DNA of 64,000 bases, taken from the NCBI GenBank assembly GCA_021851785.1, contig JAJZBV010000005.1:80036-144035 (forward strand), in the 5' to 3' direction. The notes below the pieces were generated by a model that did no database searches, was not told where the DNA came from, and saw only the letters and a list, made by a program, of their open reading frames with translations. Both the position numbers and the translations under genes were made by a program. This document shows positions 18,044-30,383 of this stretch, piece after piece. Origin of the DNA: Pseudomonadota bacterium. Lineage in GTDB: Bacteria > Pseudomonadota > Alphaproteobacteria > Acetobacterales > Acetobacteraceae. Every line of letters begins with the position of its first letter. Position 1 is the first letter of the stretch.

Positions 18044-18496
18044 ATGACCGGATTCGATTTCGCGCCGCTGTTCCGCACCGCCATCGGCTTTGACCGTCTG
18101 GCGCAGATGATGGATAGCGCCCAGGCCGGGGCCGAGGCCTCGTCCTATCCGCCCTACAACATCGAGAAACTGACCGAAGACCAATACCGTATCACCATGG
18201 CGGTGGCTGGCTTCGCGCAGGAAGATCTGGAGATCACCATCAAGGAAAACGCGCTCTCCGTCGCCGGGCGCGTCGGCAAGGAAGGGTCGAAGGCGGAGAT
18301 CCTCTATCGCGGGATCGCCGGGCGGCCGTTCGAGCGCCGCTTCGTGCTTGCCGATCATCTCGTGGTCGAGGGGGCGGATCTGAAAAACGGCCTTCTCCAC
18401 ATCAATCTGAAGCGCGTGGTGCCGGAAAGCCTGAAGCCGCGCCAAGTGCCGATCCAGGCCGGCGAAGCGCCGCGAACCCTCGCCCACGCGGCTTGA
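18044..18496 (+). CDS. Small heat shock protein, Hsp20/IbpA family
   Basis: This 150-residue chaperone holds unfolded proteins during heat stress. It starts MTGFDFAPLFRTAIGFDRL, like IbpA-type proteins of alphaproteobacteria. It has an alpha-crystallin domain from about residue 38 to 130 (YPPYNIEKLTEDQYRITMAVAGF ... RPFERRFVLAD ... LKNGLLHINLKRVVPE) with the conserved GLL motif. The ATG at 18044 follows GGAGGG at 18031-18036, which is sequestered in the ROSE-like hairpin. A RpoH-like promoter upstream gives transcriptional control, so expression is probably heat-controlled at two levels. A strong terminator follows. Confidence 0.94.
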   Translation: MTGFDFAPLFRTAIGFDRLAQMMDSAQAGAEASSYPPYNIEKLTEDQYRITMAVAGFAQEDLEITIKENALSVAGRVGKEGSKAEILYRGIAGRPFERRFVLADHLVVEGADLKNGLLHINLKRVVPESLKPRQVPIQAGEAPRTLAHAA

Positions 18497-18509
18497 TTTC
18501 CTCTTCCAG

Positions 18510-18536
18510 CCGGGGGGCGTTGCCCCCCGGTTTTTT
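18510..18536 (+). terminator. Rho-independent terminator after hsp20
   Basis: The stem CCGGGGGGC/GCCCCCCGG with a GTT loop (18510-18530) is followed directly by six T bases. This is the only canonical GC-stem plus T-run terminator I see in the window. The convergent gene ends at its edge. Confidence 0.93.
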
Positions 18537-21500
18537 CATGGCCGCGCCGCCGCCCCGGCGCGATAGCGGGCGAGATGGGTTTCGCGCGCGCGCGCGGTTT
18601 CCCGCATCCGCCGCTCCTTTACATGGCCATAGCCGGCGATCTGTTCGGGGAGTGATGCGAGCGCGATCGCCGCGACGAGGTTGTCCGCGCCCAGCGTTGC
18701 CGAGAATTCATCGAGCAGGGCTTCGTATTCGGTGATCAGCGCGCGTTCGGCACGGCGTTCATCGGTCCGGCCGAAGATATCGAGGCGTGTCCCGCGCAGA
18801 AACTTGCCATACCGCAGCACCGAGAAAACCGGCATCACCCAGCCGCCGAAAGCGCGTTTCCGGAGATGCCCGGTGCGGGGGTCGCGCTTGGCGAGAAGCG
18901 GCGGCGCGAGATGGAATTCGAGCCGGTAATCGCCCTCGAACTGGCGCGCGAGTTCGGCGCGGAAGGCGCGGTCGGCGTGGAGCCGCGCGACCTCGTATTC
19001 ATCCTTGTAGGCGAGCAGCTTGAAGTAATTGCGCGCGACCGTCTCGGCCAGGGCCTGGCCCTCGGCGCCGAAATCGCGCGCGCGGGCGTGGAATTTTTCC
19101 ACGCGGGCACGGTAGCGGCGCGCCAATCCCCGCCCCTGATAGCGCACCAACTCGCCGGCGAAACGCTCGACCAGGGTCGCGACATCGGGTTTTGCCGAAG
19201 GCGCCGCGTCCGGCCCCGCCAATCCCGCCAGCGTCCGCACGCGCGCGAGATCAACCGCCGCCGAACGGCCCCAATGGAACGCCGCGCGATTGGCCTCGAC
19301 CGCGGTGCCGTTGAGTTCGATCGCGCGTTCGATCGCCGCCGCGCCGATCGGCACCAGGCCGCGCTGATAGGCATAGCCGAGCAGGAACAGATTGGTCGCG
19401 ATGGCATCGCCGATCAGCGCCGTCGCCAGCGCCGTCGCGTCCAGCACCGTCATCGCCTCCGTCCCCACCGCTGCCGCGATCGTCTCAAGCAGCGGCGAGG
19501 CGGCGAGCCGCGTGCCCGGGTTGAGCACGAAATCGGCGGTGATCGTCTCATGGGTATTGACCACCGCCCGCGTCCGCCCCGGCGCGGCGCTCGCCAGTGC
19601 CTCGCCACCGGCGCCGACCACGAGATCGCAGGCGAGCAGAAGATCGGCGCTGGCGCGTGAGACGCGAAGTGCTCGCAGATCCTCGGCGCTGGCGGCGATC
19701 TTGATATGGCTCCAGACGCTGCCGCCCTTTTGCGCGAGCCCGGCCTGATCGAGCACGCTGATCGCCTTGCCCTCGATATGCGCCGCCGTGCCGAGCAAGG
19801 CGCCGATGGTGACGACGCCGGTGCCGCCGACGCCGGCGACCAGCACGCCATAGGGGCGCTCCAACGCCGGCAGCGCCGGCTCGGGAAGATCGGCGAAGGG
19901 CTTGGCCTCGGCGGGGGCGGCGCGGCGCGGCTTGCCGCCATGGATTGTGACGAAGCTCGGGCAGAACCCCTCGATGCAGGAAAAATCCTTGTTGCAGGAG
20001 GATTGGTTGATTTCGCGCTTGACCCCGAATTCAGTATCTTTGGGCGTCACCGAAAGACAGTTGGAGGCGACCGAGCAGTCACCGCAGCCCTCGCACACGC
20101 GCGCGTTGATGAAGACGCGCTTGGGCGGATCGACCATCAGGCCGCGTTTGCGCCGCCGGCGCTTCTCGGAGGCGCAGGTCTGATCATAGACGATCGCGGT
20201 GACGCCGGGGATCTCGCGCAACTCGCGCTCGGTCTCTTCGAGGCGCCGCCGATGGCGGACCTCGACGCCGGGGGCGAGGTCGGTGACGGCGGCGTATTTC
20301 TCCGGCTCGTCGGTGACGACGACGATGCGCGAAACGCCTTCGGCGGCGAGCTGGCGGGTGATCCGCGCCGGCGTGATCTGGCCGTCGAGATGCTGGCCGC
20401 CGGTCATCGCGACGGCGTCGTTGAACAGGATTTTATAGGTCGCGTTCACCCCGGCGGCGATGGCGGCGCGGATGGCGAGGCTGCCGGAGTGGAAATAGGT
20501 GCCGTCGCCGATATTGACGAAGACGTGTTTCTCCTCGGTGAACGGCGCCTGGCCGATCCATTGCGCCCCCTCGCCACCCATCTGGGAATAGGTGTCGGTA
20601 TGGCGGTCCATCCACATCGCCATGAAATGGCAGCCGATGCCGGCCAGCGCGCGCGAGCCGTCGATCACCTTGGTCGAGGTGTTATGCGGGCAGCCGGAGC
20701 AGAAATAGGGTTTGCGCACGGCGTTGGGATTGAGCTTCCCGAGGGCGGCGTCCTTGGCGTCCAGCGCGCTGACGCGGGCGCGCATGGCCTCGGTCGCGCG
20801 GCCCAGAGCGGCGAGGCGGCGGGCCAACGCGCGGGCGATGTCATCGGCGGAGAGTTCGGACGAGGCGCGGAGCAGCCATTCGCCCGCCGGATCGTGCTTG
20901 CCGGTGATCCGCGGGGCGTTGGCGCTGCCGTAGAGGATCTCCTTGACCTGGTTCTCGATCAGCGGCTGCTTTTCCTCGACGATCAGGATCTCATCGAGGC
21001 CGGCGGCGAAATCGCGGATGGTCTCGGGCACGATCGGCCAGGTGAGCGCGAGCTTGAGCACCGCGATCCCCGCCTCGGCGCCATCGAGACCGAGATCATC
21101 GAGCGCCTGGGCGAGATCGAAGGTCGATTTGCCGGCGGTGATGATGCCGAACCGCGTGCCGGGATCGCGCCGCAACACCCGGTCGAGGCCGTTCGCGCGG
21201 ACATAGTCGCGCGCCATCGGCAGGCCGAACAGATGCACCCGCCGCTCCATCTCCAGCGGCTGGTCATGGAGGCGGATGAAATGCCGCTGATCGCGGGCGC
21301 GCTCGGGCAAAACGGGGTGAAAATCGTGGAGGTCGAAGCGGATGGTGGTCGAGGTCTCGACCACGTCGGCGACCGTCTTGAACCCGGTATAGAGGCCGGA
21401 ATAGCGCGACATCGCCCAGCCATGGAGACCGAGGGTCACGATATCGGCGACCCCGGCCGGCACCAGAACCGGGATCAGACCGGCGATGAAAGCGGGCTCG

Positions 21501-21976
21501 CTCTGGTGCGGCACGGTCGAGGATTTGCAGGCGTGGTCATCGCCGGCGACCAGCAAAACGCCGCCATTGGGCGAGGCGCCGGCGAAATTCGCGTGTTTGA
21601 AGGCATCGCCCGAGCGATCCACGCCCGGCCCCTTGCCGTACCAGAGGGCGAACACGCCGTCATATTTGGCGCCGGCGAGCAGCGGCGAGAGTTGCGTGCC
21701 CCAGACCGCGGTCGCCGCCGATTCCTCGTTCACGCCGGGCTGGAAATGGATGTGATGTTCGGCAAGAGGGGATTTCGCGGCAAAAAGCTGGATATCGAGT
21801 CCGCCGAGCGGCGAGCCGCGATAGCCGGAGATGAAGCCGGCGGTGTTGCGCCCGGCGGCGCGGTCGAGCGCGTGCTGAAGCAGCGGCAGGCGCACCAGGG
21901 CTTGCGTCCCGGTGAGGTGGACCTCCTCGATCTCGACGGCATATTTGTCATCGAGCGTGACCGCGGCATGCTTCAT
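18536..21976 (-). CDS. Indolepyruvate ferredoxin oxidoreductase, fused alpha-beta form
   Basis: This large protein (1146 residues) oxidatively decarboxylates aryl or branched 2-oxo acids to acyl-CoA with ferredoxin as acceptor. The N-terminal half has the pyrimidine-type TPP-binding domains (SGYRGSPLGGLDIQL) and a C-terminal TPP domain (GIGCHFMAMWMDR, GDGTYFHSGSLAIRAAI). A cysteine cluster follows, EGCGDCSVASNCLSV and NKDFSCIEGFCPSF. The last third is the gamma/beta-like domain (GVGGTGVVTIGALLGTAAHIEGK). The start is the ATG at 21976. The neighbouring CoA transferase and acyl-CoA ligase suggest a role in aromatic or branched-chain acid catabolism, which is inference only. Confidence 0.9.
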   Translation of the reverse strand: MKHAAVTLDDKYAVEIEEVHLTGTQALVRLPLLQHALDRAAGRNTAGFISGYRGSPLGGLDIQLFAAKSPLAEHHIHFQPGVNEESAATAVWGTQLSPLLAGAKYDGVFALWYGKGPGVDRSGDAFKHANFAGASPNGGVLLVAGDDHACKSSTVPHQSEPAFIAGLIPVLVPAGVADIVTLGLHGWAMSRYSGLYTGFKTVADVVETSTTIRFDLHDFHPVLPERARDQRHFIRLHDQPLEMERRVHLFGLPMARDYVRANGLDRVLRRDPGTRFGIITAGKSTFDLAQALDDLGLDGAEAGIAVLKLALTWPIVPETIRDFAAGLDEILIVEEKQPLIENQVKEILYGSANAPRITGKHDPAGEWLLRASSELSADDIARALARRLAALGRATEAMRARVSALDAKDAALGKLNPNAVRKPYFCSGCPHNTSTKVIDGSRALAGIGCHFMAMWMDRHTDTYSQMGGEGAQWIGQAPFTEEKHVFVNIGDGTYFHSGSLAIRAAIAAGVNATYKILFNDAVAMTGGQHLDGQITPARITRQLAAEGVSRIVVVTDEPEKYAAVTDLAPGVEVRHRRRLEETERELREIPGVTAIVYDQTCASEKRRRRKRGLMVDPPKRVFINARVCEGCGDCSVASNCLSVTPKDTEFGVKREINQSSCNKDFSCIEGFCPSFVTIHGGKPRRAAPAEAKPFADLPEPALPALERPYGVLVAGVGGTGVVTIGALLGTAAHIEGKAISVLDQAGLAQKGGSVWSHIKIAASAEDLRALRVSRASADLLLACDLVVGAGGEALASAAPGRTRAVVNTHETITADFVLNPGTRLAASPLLETIAAAVGTEAMTVLDATALATALIGDAIATNLFLLGYAYQRGLVPIGAAAIERAIELNGTAVEANRAAFHWGRSAAVDLARVRTLAGLAGPDAAPSAKPDVATLVERFAGELVRYQGRGLARRYRARVEKFHARARDFGAEGQALAETVARNYFKLLAYKDEYEVARLHADRAFRAELARQFEGDYRLEFHLAPPLLAKRDPRTGHLRKRAFGGWVMPVFSVLRYGKFLRGTRLDIFGRTDERRAERALITEYEALLDEFSATLGADNLVAAIALASLPEQIAGYGHVKERRMRETARARETHLARYRAGAAARP

Positions 21977-22083
21977 TCTGTCCGTTCCCCGTATGCGCCC
22001 GCCGGCTTCCGCGGCGCGCGCGCAAGCGGCCATTCATCAAGATATGGCAGCATGCCACGCGCCACGAAGGGAAGGAAAGCCAC

Positions 22084-22108
22084 GGACAAAAATAGACTTT
22101 TTGTGTCC
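22084..22108 (-). terminator. A/T-rich hairpin between two minus-strand genes
   Basis: GGACA and TGTCC arms are extended by A4/T4 pairs with one bulged base, giving a short hairpin about 65 bases after the CoA transferase stop. It could act as a terminator for that gene; the assignment is weak. Confidence 0.35.
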
Positions 22109-22137
22109 GCGCACCCCGCCCCGCGAGATATTTTCGA

Positions 22138-22163
22138 GCGGATGCGCTGGCCAGCGCATCCGC
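22138..22163. terminator. Perfect 26-bp palindrome after the CoA transferase gene
   Basis: Two 13-base arms, GCGGATGCGCTGG and CCAGCGCATCCGC, meet with no spacer, ten bases beyond the CoA transferase stop (which is on the minus strand). As RNA it would form a tight hairpin. There is no T-run after it, so it may be a processing or 3'-protection structure, or a protein-binding site. Confidence 0.5.
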
Positions 22164-22173
22164 AACCGCTTGT

Positions 22174-23328
22174 CTAGCCGAGCACGCCGGCGGCGCGGAG
22201 GGTTGCGGGGTCGAACCCGGCTTCCGCGAGGATGGCATCACTCTCGGCCCCCGGTGCCGCCGGCGGGCGCGGGACAGCGGCCGGGGTGCGGCTGAAGCGT
22301 GGCGCCGGCGCCGGCTGGGTCACGCCATTGATCTCGACAAAGCTCCGCCGCGCGACATTATGGGGATGGCGCGGCGCCTCGGCGAGGGTGAGCACGCCAT
22401 GGGCGCAGGCATCGCTCCCTTCGAGCAGCGCCACCCACTCGGCGCGGGTTTTGCCGGCGATGATCGCGGCCAATTGCGCGCGGAGCGCCGGCCATTGGGC
22501 GCGATCATATTGCGTCGTGACGAACGCCTCCGGCAACCCGATCAGGGCCGCGAGTTCGGCGAAGAATTTCGGCTCGAGCGCGGCGATGGCGAGATAGGCG
22601 CCATCCTGCGTGCGATAGCTGTCGTAAAACGGCGTCCCGCCATCGAGCAGGTTCTCGCCCCGCGCATCACGCCAGAGCCCGGCGGCGTGGAGCCCGTAAA
22701 ACGGTGTCATCAGCAGCGCCGCCCCCTCCGCCATCGCCGCGTCCACCACCTGCCCGCGCCCCGAGCGCTGGCGTTCGATGAGGGCGGCGAGCACACCGAA
22801 GATCAGGAACATGGCGCCGCCGCCATAATCGCCGACCAGATTGAGCGGCGCAACCGGCGGCCCGCCGGCCCGGCCGATGCCATGCAAGGCGCCGGCGAGG
22901 GCGATATAGGTGAGGTCATGCCCGGCCGCCTGCGCCAGCGGCCCATCCTGGCCGAACCCGGTCATGCGGCCATAGACGAGGCGCGGATTGCGTTCGAGAC
23001 AGATCTCGGGGCCGAAGCCGAGACGCTCGGCAACGCCGGGGCGAAAGCCCTCGACCATGACATCGGCGCGCTCGACGAGGCGGAGCAGCACGGCAACCGC
23101 TTCCGCCCGCTTGAGATCGAGGATGAGATTGCGCCGGCCGCGCCGCGTCGGGTCGCGCTCGGGGGGAAGGCGCGAGAGGCTTTCCCCCGGGCGATCGATG
23201 CGGATCACCTCGGCGCCGAGATCGGCCAGCAGCATTGCCGCCAGCGGCCCCGGCCCGATGCCCGCGAGTTCCAGCACCCGCACCCCGAAAAGCGGCCCGC
23301 GCGCCACGGTTTCCTGCGCCAATGCCAT
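22174..23328 (-). CDS. Family III CoA transferase (CaiB/BaiF, methylacyl-CoA racemase-like)
   Basis: This 384-residue cytoplasmic enzyme belongs to the class that moves CoA between carboxylic acids or racemises 2-methylacyl-CoA. The sequence shows the N-terminal GVRVLELAGIGPGPLAAMLLADLGAEVIRI, the RNLILDLK and NPRLVYGRMTGFGQDGP blocks, and VGDYGGGAMFLIFG carrying the catalytic aspartate. The middle and C-terminal segments look more like alpha-methylacyl-CoA racemase (AMACR) than like formyl-CoA transferase. The ATG at 23328 has GGGAGGAAG upstream. It is divergent from the acyl-CoA ligase, with which it probably shares a pathway. Confidence 0.87.
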   Translation of the reverse strand: MALAQETVARGPLFGVRVLELAGIGPGPLAAMLLADLGAEVIRIDRPGESLSRLPPERDPTRRGRRNLILDLKRAEAVAVLLRLVERADVMVEGFRPGVAERLGFGPEICLERNPRLVYGRMTGFGQDGPLAQAAGHDLTYIALAGALHGIGRAGGPPVAPLNLVGDYGGGAMFLIFGVLAALIERQRSGRGQVVDAAMAEGAALLMTPFYGLHAAGLWRDARGENLLDGGTPFYDSYRTQDGAYLAIAALEPKFFAELAALIGLPEAFVTTQYDRAQWPALRAQLAAIIAGKTRAEWVALLEGSDACAHGVLTLAEAPRHPHNVARRSFVEINGVTQPAPAPRFSRTPAAVPRPPAAPGAESDAILAEAGFDPATLRAAGVLG

Positions 23329-23461
23329 CGTTGTCTTCCTCCCTTGCTTTTTGTCGAGGCTGGCCGGGCGCGGCCGCTCCGTCAACCGCCGAGACTTGCA
23401 GGGGCCGAGGGTTTCATCGCAATGTTGCCATAATCCGAGAAATGACACAGGGGAGAGGCGC

Positions 23462-25021
23462 ATGGCCGAAGCGCAGAGGGACGAGCTGCACGCCTTCGCG
23501 GTGCGGACGCCGGAGAAGCCCGCGATCATTTTTCCGCAATCCGGTTTCGTGGAAAGTTTCGCGAGCCTCGACGCCAGCGCCAACCGTCTCGCTCAGGCGC
23601 TGATCGGGCGCGGGTTGGAGGCCGGGGCGATGATCGCCGTTCTGCTTGAAAACCGCCCGGAGATTTTCACCATCGCCTGGGCCGCGCGCCGCGCCGGGCT
23701 CTATTACGCGATGCTGAACACGCATCTGAAACCGCCCGAGTTCGCCTATCTGATCGCGGATAGCGATGCCCGCCTCCTGATCACCAGCCGCGCTTTGCTC
23801 GCCGAGGTGCCGGGCGAGATCCGCCGGCGCCTGGCGGTGGTGGTGGTCGATGGCGAGGCAGGCGAAGGGGAGGTCTCGCTCGCCGAATTGGTCGCGCCCT
23901 TCGCTCCCGCCGCCCTCCCTTCACTGCCGATCGGGCGTGAATTCCTCTACTCCTCGGGCACGTCCGGGCGGCCCAAGGGGGTTCGCTTTCCGCTGCTCGC
24001 GGCCGATCAGCGCGGCGTCACCCAGCCCGGCGAGAAACTCCTCGATCATACCCTCCGCTTCGGCCCCGCGAGCGTCTATCTCTCGCCGGCGCCGCTCTAT
24101 CACGCCGCTCCCCATGTCTATTCGCTCCATTCCCTCGCGCGTGGCGTGAGTGTCGTTGCCCTCGACAAATTCGACCCCGAATCGGCGCTCTCGGCGATCG
24201 CCCGCCACCGCGTGACGCACAGCCAATGGGTGCCGACGATGTTCATCCGCATGCTGGCGCTGCCCGAGGCGGTGCGCACCCCCTATGACCTCGCTTCGCA
24301 TCAGCGCGCGGTCCACGCCGCCGCCCCCTGTCCCATCCATGTGAAGGAAAAAATGATCGCCTGGTGGGGGCCGATCCTGGTCGAATACTATGCCGGTTCC
24401 GAGCGCATCGGCACCACCCTGATCGAAAGCGCCGAGTGGCTGCGTCATAAAGGCTCGGTCGGTCGGGCGATTTATGGGACAATCCATATTCTCGATGAGG
24501 ACGGGCGGGATCTGCCGCCGGGCGAGGTCGGCGGCATCTGGTTCGAGGGCACCGGCGGCTTCGCCTACCACAAGGATCCGGAAAAAACCGCCGCCTCCTA
24601 CAATGCCCGCGGCTTCGCGAGCTATGGCGATCTCGGCTGGCTCGACGAGGAAGGATATCTCTATCTCAGCGACCGCCGCTCCGACCTCATCCTCTCCGGC
24701 GGCAGCAATGTCTACCCCGCCGAAACCGAGAGCGTGTTGCTCGAACATCCGTTGATCGCCGATGCCGGGGTGGTCGGGCTTCCCGATCCCGATCTCGGCG
24801 AGGTGGTGCTCGCCGTCGTCCAGCCGGTCGCGGCGCCGGACCGCCTCGGGCTCACGCCGGAGGCGGTGATCGCCTTCTGCCGCGAGCGCATGGCGAACCT
24901 CAAATGCCCGCGCGCGGTGGTGTTCGTGGAAAAACTGCCGCGCACCCCAACTGGCAAGCTCTTGCGGCGCGAGCTGAAGGAGCGCTTCCGCTCAGAAATG
25001 GCTCCAGCCGCCGGATCCTAG
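23462..25021 (+). CDS. Acyl-CoA ligase (AMP-forming)
   Basis: This 519-residue member of the ANL superfamily activates a carboxylic acid to acyl-AMP and then acyl-CoA. Core motifs are visible: the P-loop YSSGTSGRPKG, the A5-like YYAGSER, the A7 region YGDLGWLDEEGYLYLSDRRSDLILSGG-type block, and the C-terminal catalytic lysine in RTPTGKLLRREL. The ATG at 23462 follows GGGGAGAGG. The substrate cannot be read from the sequence; the divergent CoA transferase and the nearby 2-oxo acid oxidoreductase suggest an aromatic, branched or fatty acid. The 3' end overlaps thiL by 30 bases on the opposite strand. Confidence 0.87.
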   Translation: MAEAQRDELHAFAVRTPEKPAIIFPQSGFVESFASLDASANRLAQALIGRGLEAGAMIAVLLENRPEIFTIAWAARRAGLYYAMLNTHLKPPEFAYLIADSDARLLITSRALLAEVPGEIRRRLAVVVVDGEAGEGEVSLAELVAPFAPAALPSLPIGREFLYSSGTSGRPKGVRFPLLAADQRGVTQPGEKLLDHTLRFGPASVYLSPAPLYHAAPHVYSLHSLARGVSVVALDKFDPESALSAIARHRVTHSQWVPTMFIRMLALPEAVRTPYDLASHQRAVHAAAPCPIHVKEKMIAWWGPILVEYYAGSERIGTTLIESAEWLRHKGSVGRAIYGTIHILDEDGRDLPPGEVGGIWFEGTGGFAYHKDPEKTAASYNARGFASYGDLGWLDEEGYLYLSDRRSDLILSGGSNVYPAETESVLLEHPLIADAGVVGLPDPDLGEVVLAVVQPVAAPDRLGLTPEAVIAFCRERMANLKCPRAVVFVEKLPRTPTGKLLRRELKERFRSEMAPAAGS

Positions 25022-25945
25022 CGCCATCTCGCCGCCGGCGGCGTCGCGGACCAGAACCCGCGCCGGGTCGGCCCGGAAATGGCCGATGCGGGTGACTTCG
25101 ACGCCGGCCGCCGCCGCCGCCGCCTGGAGTGCCGCGGCGCGTTCGGGCGGGACGGCGAGCACCAGTTCGTAATCATCGCCGCCGGTGAGGCAGCGCGCGA
25201 GATGGTCGGGCCCGGCGGCGCGCGCCGCCGGTGACAGCGGCACCGAGGCGGCCTCGATCACCGCGCCGATCCCGCCGGCGCGGCAGAGATGGCCGAGATC
25301 CTGGACCAGGCCATCGGAAATATCCGCCCCCGCCCGCGCGATCCCGGCGAGCGGCAGGAAGAGCCGCGGCTCGGGCAGCAGGTAGCGGCGGAGCAGCGTC
25401 CCGCTCGGATCGGCAAGCTCGCCGCGGCGCACCAGAAGTCCGAGCGCGGCATCGCCGATGGTGCCGCTCACCCAGACCTCATCGCCGGGCTGCGCCCCCG
25501 TCCGGCGCAGCGCCTTGCCGGTGGCGACCGCGCCGAAAATGGTGAGCGAGAGCACAAGCGGTCCCGGCGTCGCGGTGGTATCGCCGCCAAGCAGCGTCAG
25601 ATCAAACCGCGTCTGGTCCTCGGCCAATCCGGCGGCGAAGCCGGCGAACCAGGCATCCGGCGTCGTGCCGGGCGCGGCCAGCGTCAGCAGATAGCCGAAC
25701 GGTTGCGCCGCCATCGCCGCGAGATCGGAGAGATTGACCCGCAACAGCTTGCGGGCGATCAGATCGGGCGGATCATCGGCCAGGAAATGCACCCCGGCGA
25801 CCATGGCATCGACCGACACCACCCATTCGCGGCCGGGGATCTCCGGCAGGATCGCCGCGTCATCGGCGAGCGCCAGCCCCGCCGGCCCGGCCAGCGGGCG
25901 GAAATAGTTTTCTATCAGGGCGAATTCACGCGGAAGGTTGGTCAT
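24992..25945 (-). CDS. thiL: Thiamine-monophosphate kinase
   Basis: ThiL phosphorylates thiamine monophosphate to thiamine pyrophosphate, the active cofactor. The 317-residue protein has the PurM/ThiL fold signatures: LADDAAILP near the N-terminus (the ATP and metal-binding DD), SVDAMVAGVHF, KLLRVNLSDLAAMAAQPFGYLLTLA, LLGGDTTATPGP, ADISDGLVQDLGHL and GGDDYELV. I chose the ATG at 25945; a longer open frame to 25990 adds a non-conserved segment. It sits apart from the riboswitch-controlled thi operon at 48.8-54.5 kb, although at least two TPP enzymes lie in the window. Confidence 0.93.
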   Translation of the reverse strand: MTNLPREFALIENYFRPLAGPAGLALADDAAILPEIPGREWVVSVDAMVAGVHFLADDPPDLIARKLLRVNLSDLAAMAAQPFGYLLTLAAPGTTPDAWFAGFAAGLAEDQTRFDLTLLGGDTTATPGPLVLSLTIFGAVATGKALRRTGAQPGDEVWVSGTIGDAALGLLVRRGELADPSGTLLRRYLLPEPRLFLPLAGIARAGADISDGLVQDLGHLCRAGGIGAVIEAASVPLSPAARAAGPDHLARCLTGGDDYELVLAVPPERAAALQAAAAAAGVEVTRIGHFRADPARVLVRDAAGGEMALGSGGWSHF

Positions 25946-26034
25946 CTTGCTGCCCCCCGGCGCTTCGTCATGGGCTGACGGCCAAAGCATGGTATTAGAA
26001 CCAGGGAGAAAGTCGCCAATGGCGCTGCCTAAAC

Positions 26035-26082
26035 GGAGAAAGTTTTTTGGTTCTTTTTTTCAAAAAAGAACAATTCTTCTCC
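26035..26082 (-). terminator. Operon-end hairpin module, copy 3 (after atpC)
   Basis: Read on the minus strand, GGAGAAGAATT leads into an inverted repeat (26050-26071) identical to copy 2, followed by CAAAAAACTTT. Outer arms GGAGAA (26035-26040) and TTCTCC (26077-26082) extend the symmetry. It begins 23 bases after the atpC stop, in the direction of the ATP synthase operon. Confidence 0.75.
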
Positions 26083-26094
26083 TTCGCCGCCGGT

Positions 26095-26501
26095 TTACGG
26101 CGCTTCGGCCACCGCCAGCATCGCCCGCGCCGATTGCAACTGATCGAGGGTCGCGTCCCGCGCCGCGATATCGGCCTTATCGACCGCTTCATAGGCGGCC
26201 TCGGCCTCATTGATGCGGCGTTCGGCAGCACTTTTCGAGACCTCGGCGAGCGGCATGACTTCGTCCGCGAGCACGGTGCAGCGCTCGGGCGTGATCTCGG
26301 CGAAACCGCCGGCGACGAACATCCGGCTGGTTTCCTGCGGGCCCTCGAAAATGCGCAGAAGGCCGCCGCGCAGCAGGACGATCATCGACGCGTGGCCGGG
26401 GAGGACGCCGAGTTCCCCCTCGGCGGCCGGGATCACCACCATATCCACGGCGCGCGAGAGCAAAAGCCGCTCCGGCGAGACGATTTCGAGCGCGGTCGGC
26501 A

Positions 26502-26502
<1 letters not shown>
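26095..26502 (-). CDS. atpC: ATP synthase epsilon subunit
   Basis: The epsilon subunit is part of the rotating central stalk and regulates F1 activity. The 135-residue protein has the N-terminal beta-sandwich features (LEIVSPERLLLS, GELGVLPGHASMIVLLRGG, FVAGGFAEITPERCTVLADE) followed by a helical C-terminal part rich in Ala and Glu. The start overlaps the atpD stop by one base (TGATG). It is the last gene of atpHAGDC. Confidence 0.95.
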
Positions 26503-27956
<1,454 letters not shown>

Positions 27957-28841
27957 TCAAACGGCTTCCGCGCCGGAGATGATCTCGATCAGTTCCCTGG
28001 TGATGTTGGCTTGGCGGCTGCGGTTGTAAACCAAGGTCAGCCGCTTGATCATGTCGCCGGCATTGCGGGTCGCGTTGTCCATCGCCGTCATCCGCGCGCC
28101 CTGCTCGCCGGCGGCGCTCTCGATCAGCGCCTTGTAGATCTGAACGGCGAGGTTTTGCGGCAGGAGATGCGCGAGCAGCGCTTCTTCCTCGGGCTCGAAT
28201 TCATAGACCGCGGGGACGCCGGCAGCCGCCGCGGCCGGCGCCTCGGCGACCGGGGCCGGGATCAGCCGCGCCTCCGTCGCCACCTGCGAGATCACCGAAA
28301 CGAAGCGATTATAGACCAGCGTGCAGACATCGAACGCGCCCTCCTGCATCAGGGCGATGACCCGGGCGGCGATCGCCTCGGCGTCGGCGAACTCGATCTG
28401 CTTGCGCCCGGCATAGGAGACGTCGAAAATGATGCGATCGCCATGGTCGCGGCGCAGAAAATCGCGCCCCTTGCGTCCGATCGCGGCGATTTTGACCTTT
28501 TTCCCCTCGGCTTCGAGGCGCTGCGCGAGCGTCCGCGCGGCGCGCCCGACATTGGTGTTGAAGGCGCCGGCGAGGCCGCGATCGGCGGTGACGGCGATGA
28601 TCAGATGGGTCGCGTCGCGCCCGTTGCCGACCAGAAGCGGCGGCGCCGAGGGATTGCCGGCGGCACTCGCCGCGAGGGTCGCCAGCATGCGCTGCATGCG
28701 CTCGGCATAGGGGCGCGCCGCCTCGGCGCGGATTTGCGCCCGGCGCAGCTTGGACGCCGAGACCAGCTTCATCGCACTGGTGATCTTCTGCGTCGATTTG
28801 ACGCTGTCGATCCGTATGCGGAGCGCTTTGAGATTGGCCAT
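27957..28841 (-). CDS. atpG: ATP synthase gamma subunit
   Basis: This is the central rotor shaft of F1, 294 residues. The N-terminal [40 protein letters not shown] coiled coil and the C-terminal [28 protein letters not shown] ... [21 protein letters not shown] segment are diagnostic. The middle includes a Pro/Ala-rich stretch ([25 protein letters not shown]) that is longer than in many homologues but typical of a surface loop. It follows atpA after a nine-base gap. Confidence 0.97.
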   Translation of the reverse strand: MANLKALRIRIDSVKSTQKITSAMKLVSASKLRRAQIRAEAARPYAERMQRMLATLAASAAGNPSAPPLLVGNGRDATHLIIAVTADRGLAGAFNTNVGRAARTLAQRLEAEGKKVKIAAIGRKGRDFLRRDHGDRIIFDVSYAGRKQIEFADAEAIAARVIALMQEGAFDVCTLVYNRFVSVISQVATEARLIPAPVAEAPAAAAAGVPAVYEFEPEEEALLAHLLPQNLAVQIYKALIESAAGEQGARMTAMDNATRNAGDMIKRLTLVYNRSRQANITRELIEIISGAEAV

Positions 28842-28850
28842 GGGCTTGGA

Positions 28851-30382
<1,532 letters not shown>

Positions 30383-30383
<1 letters not shown>

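Noticed and set aside
19706..22177. An 823-codon plus-strand frame opposite the indolepyruvate oxidoreductase
   Set aside because: It has low-complexity composition rich in Arg, Gly and Asp, with no family match; the minus-strand gene is convincing throughout.
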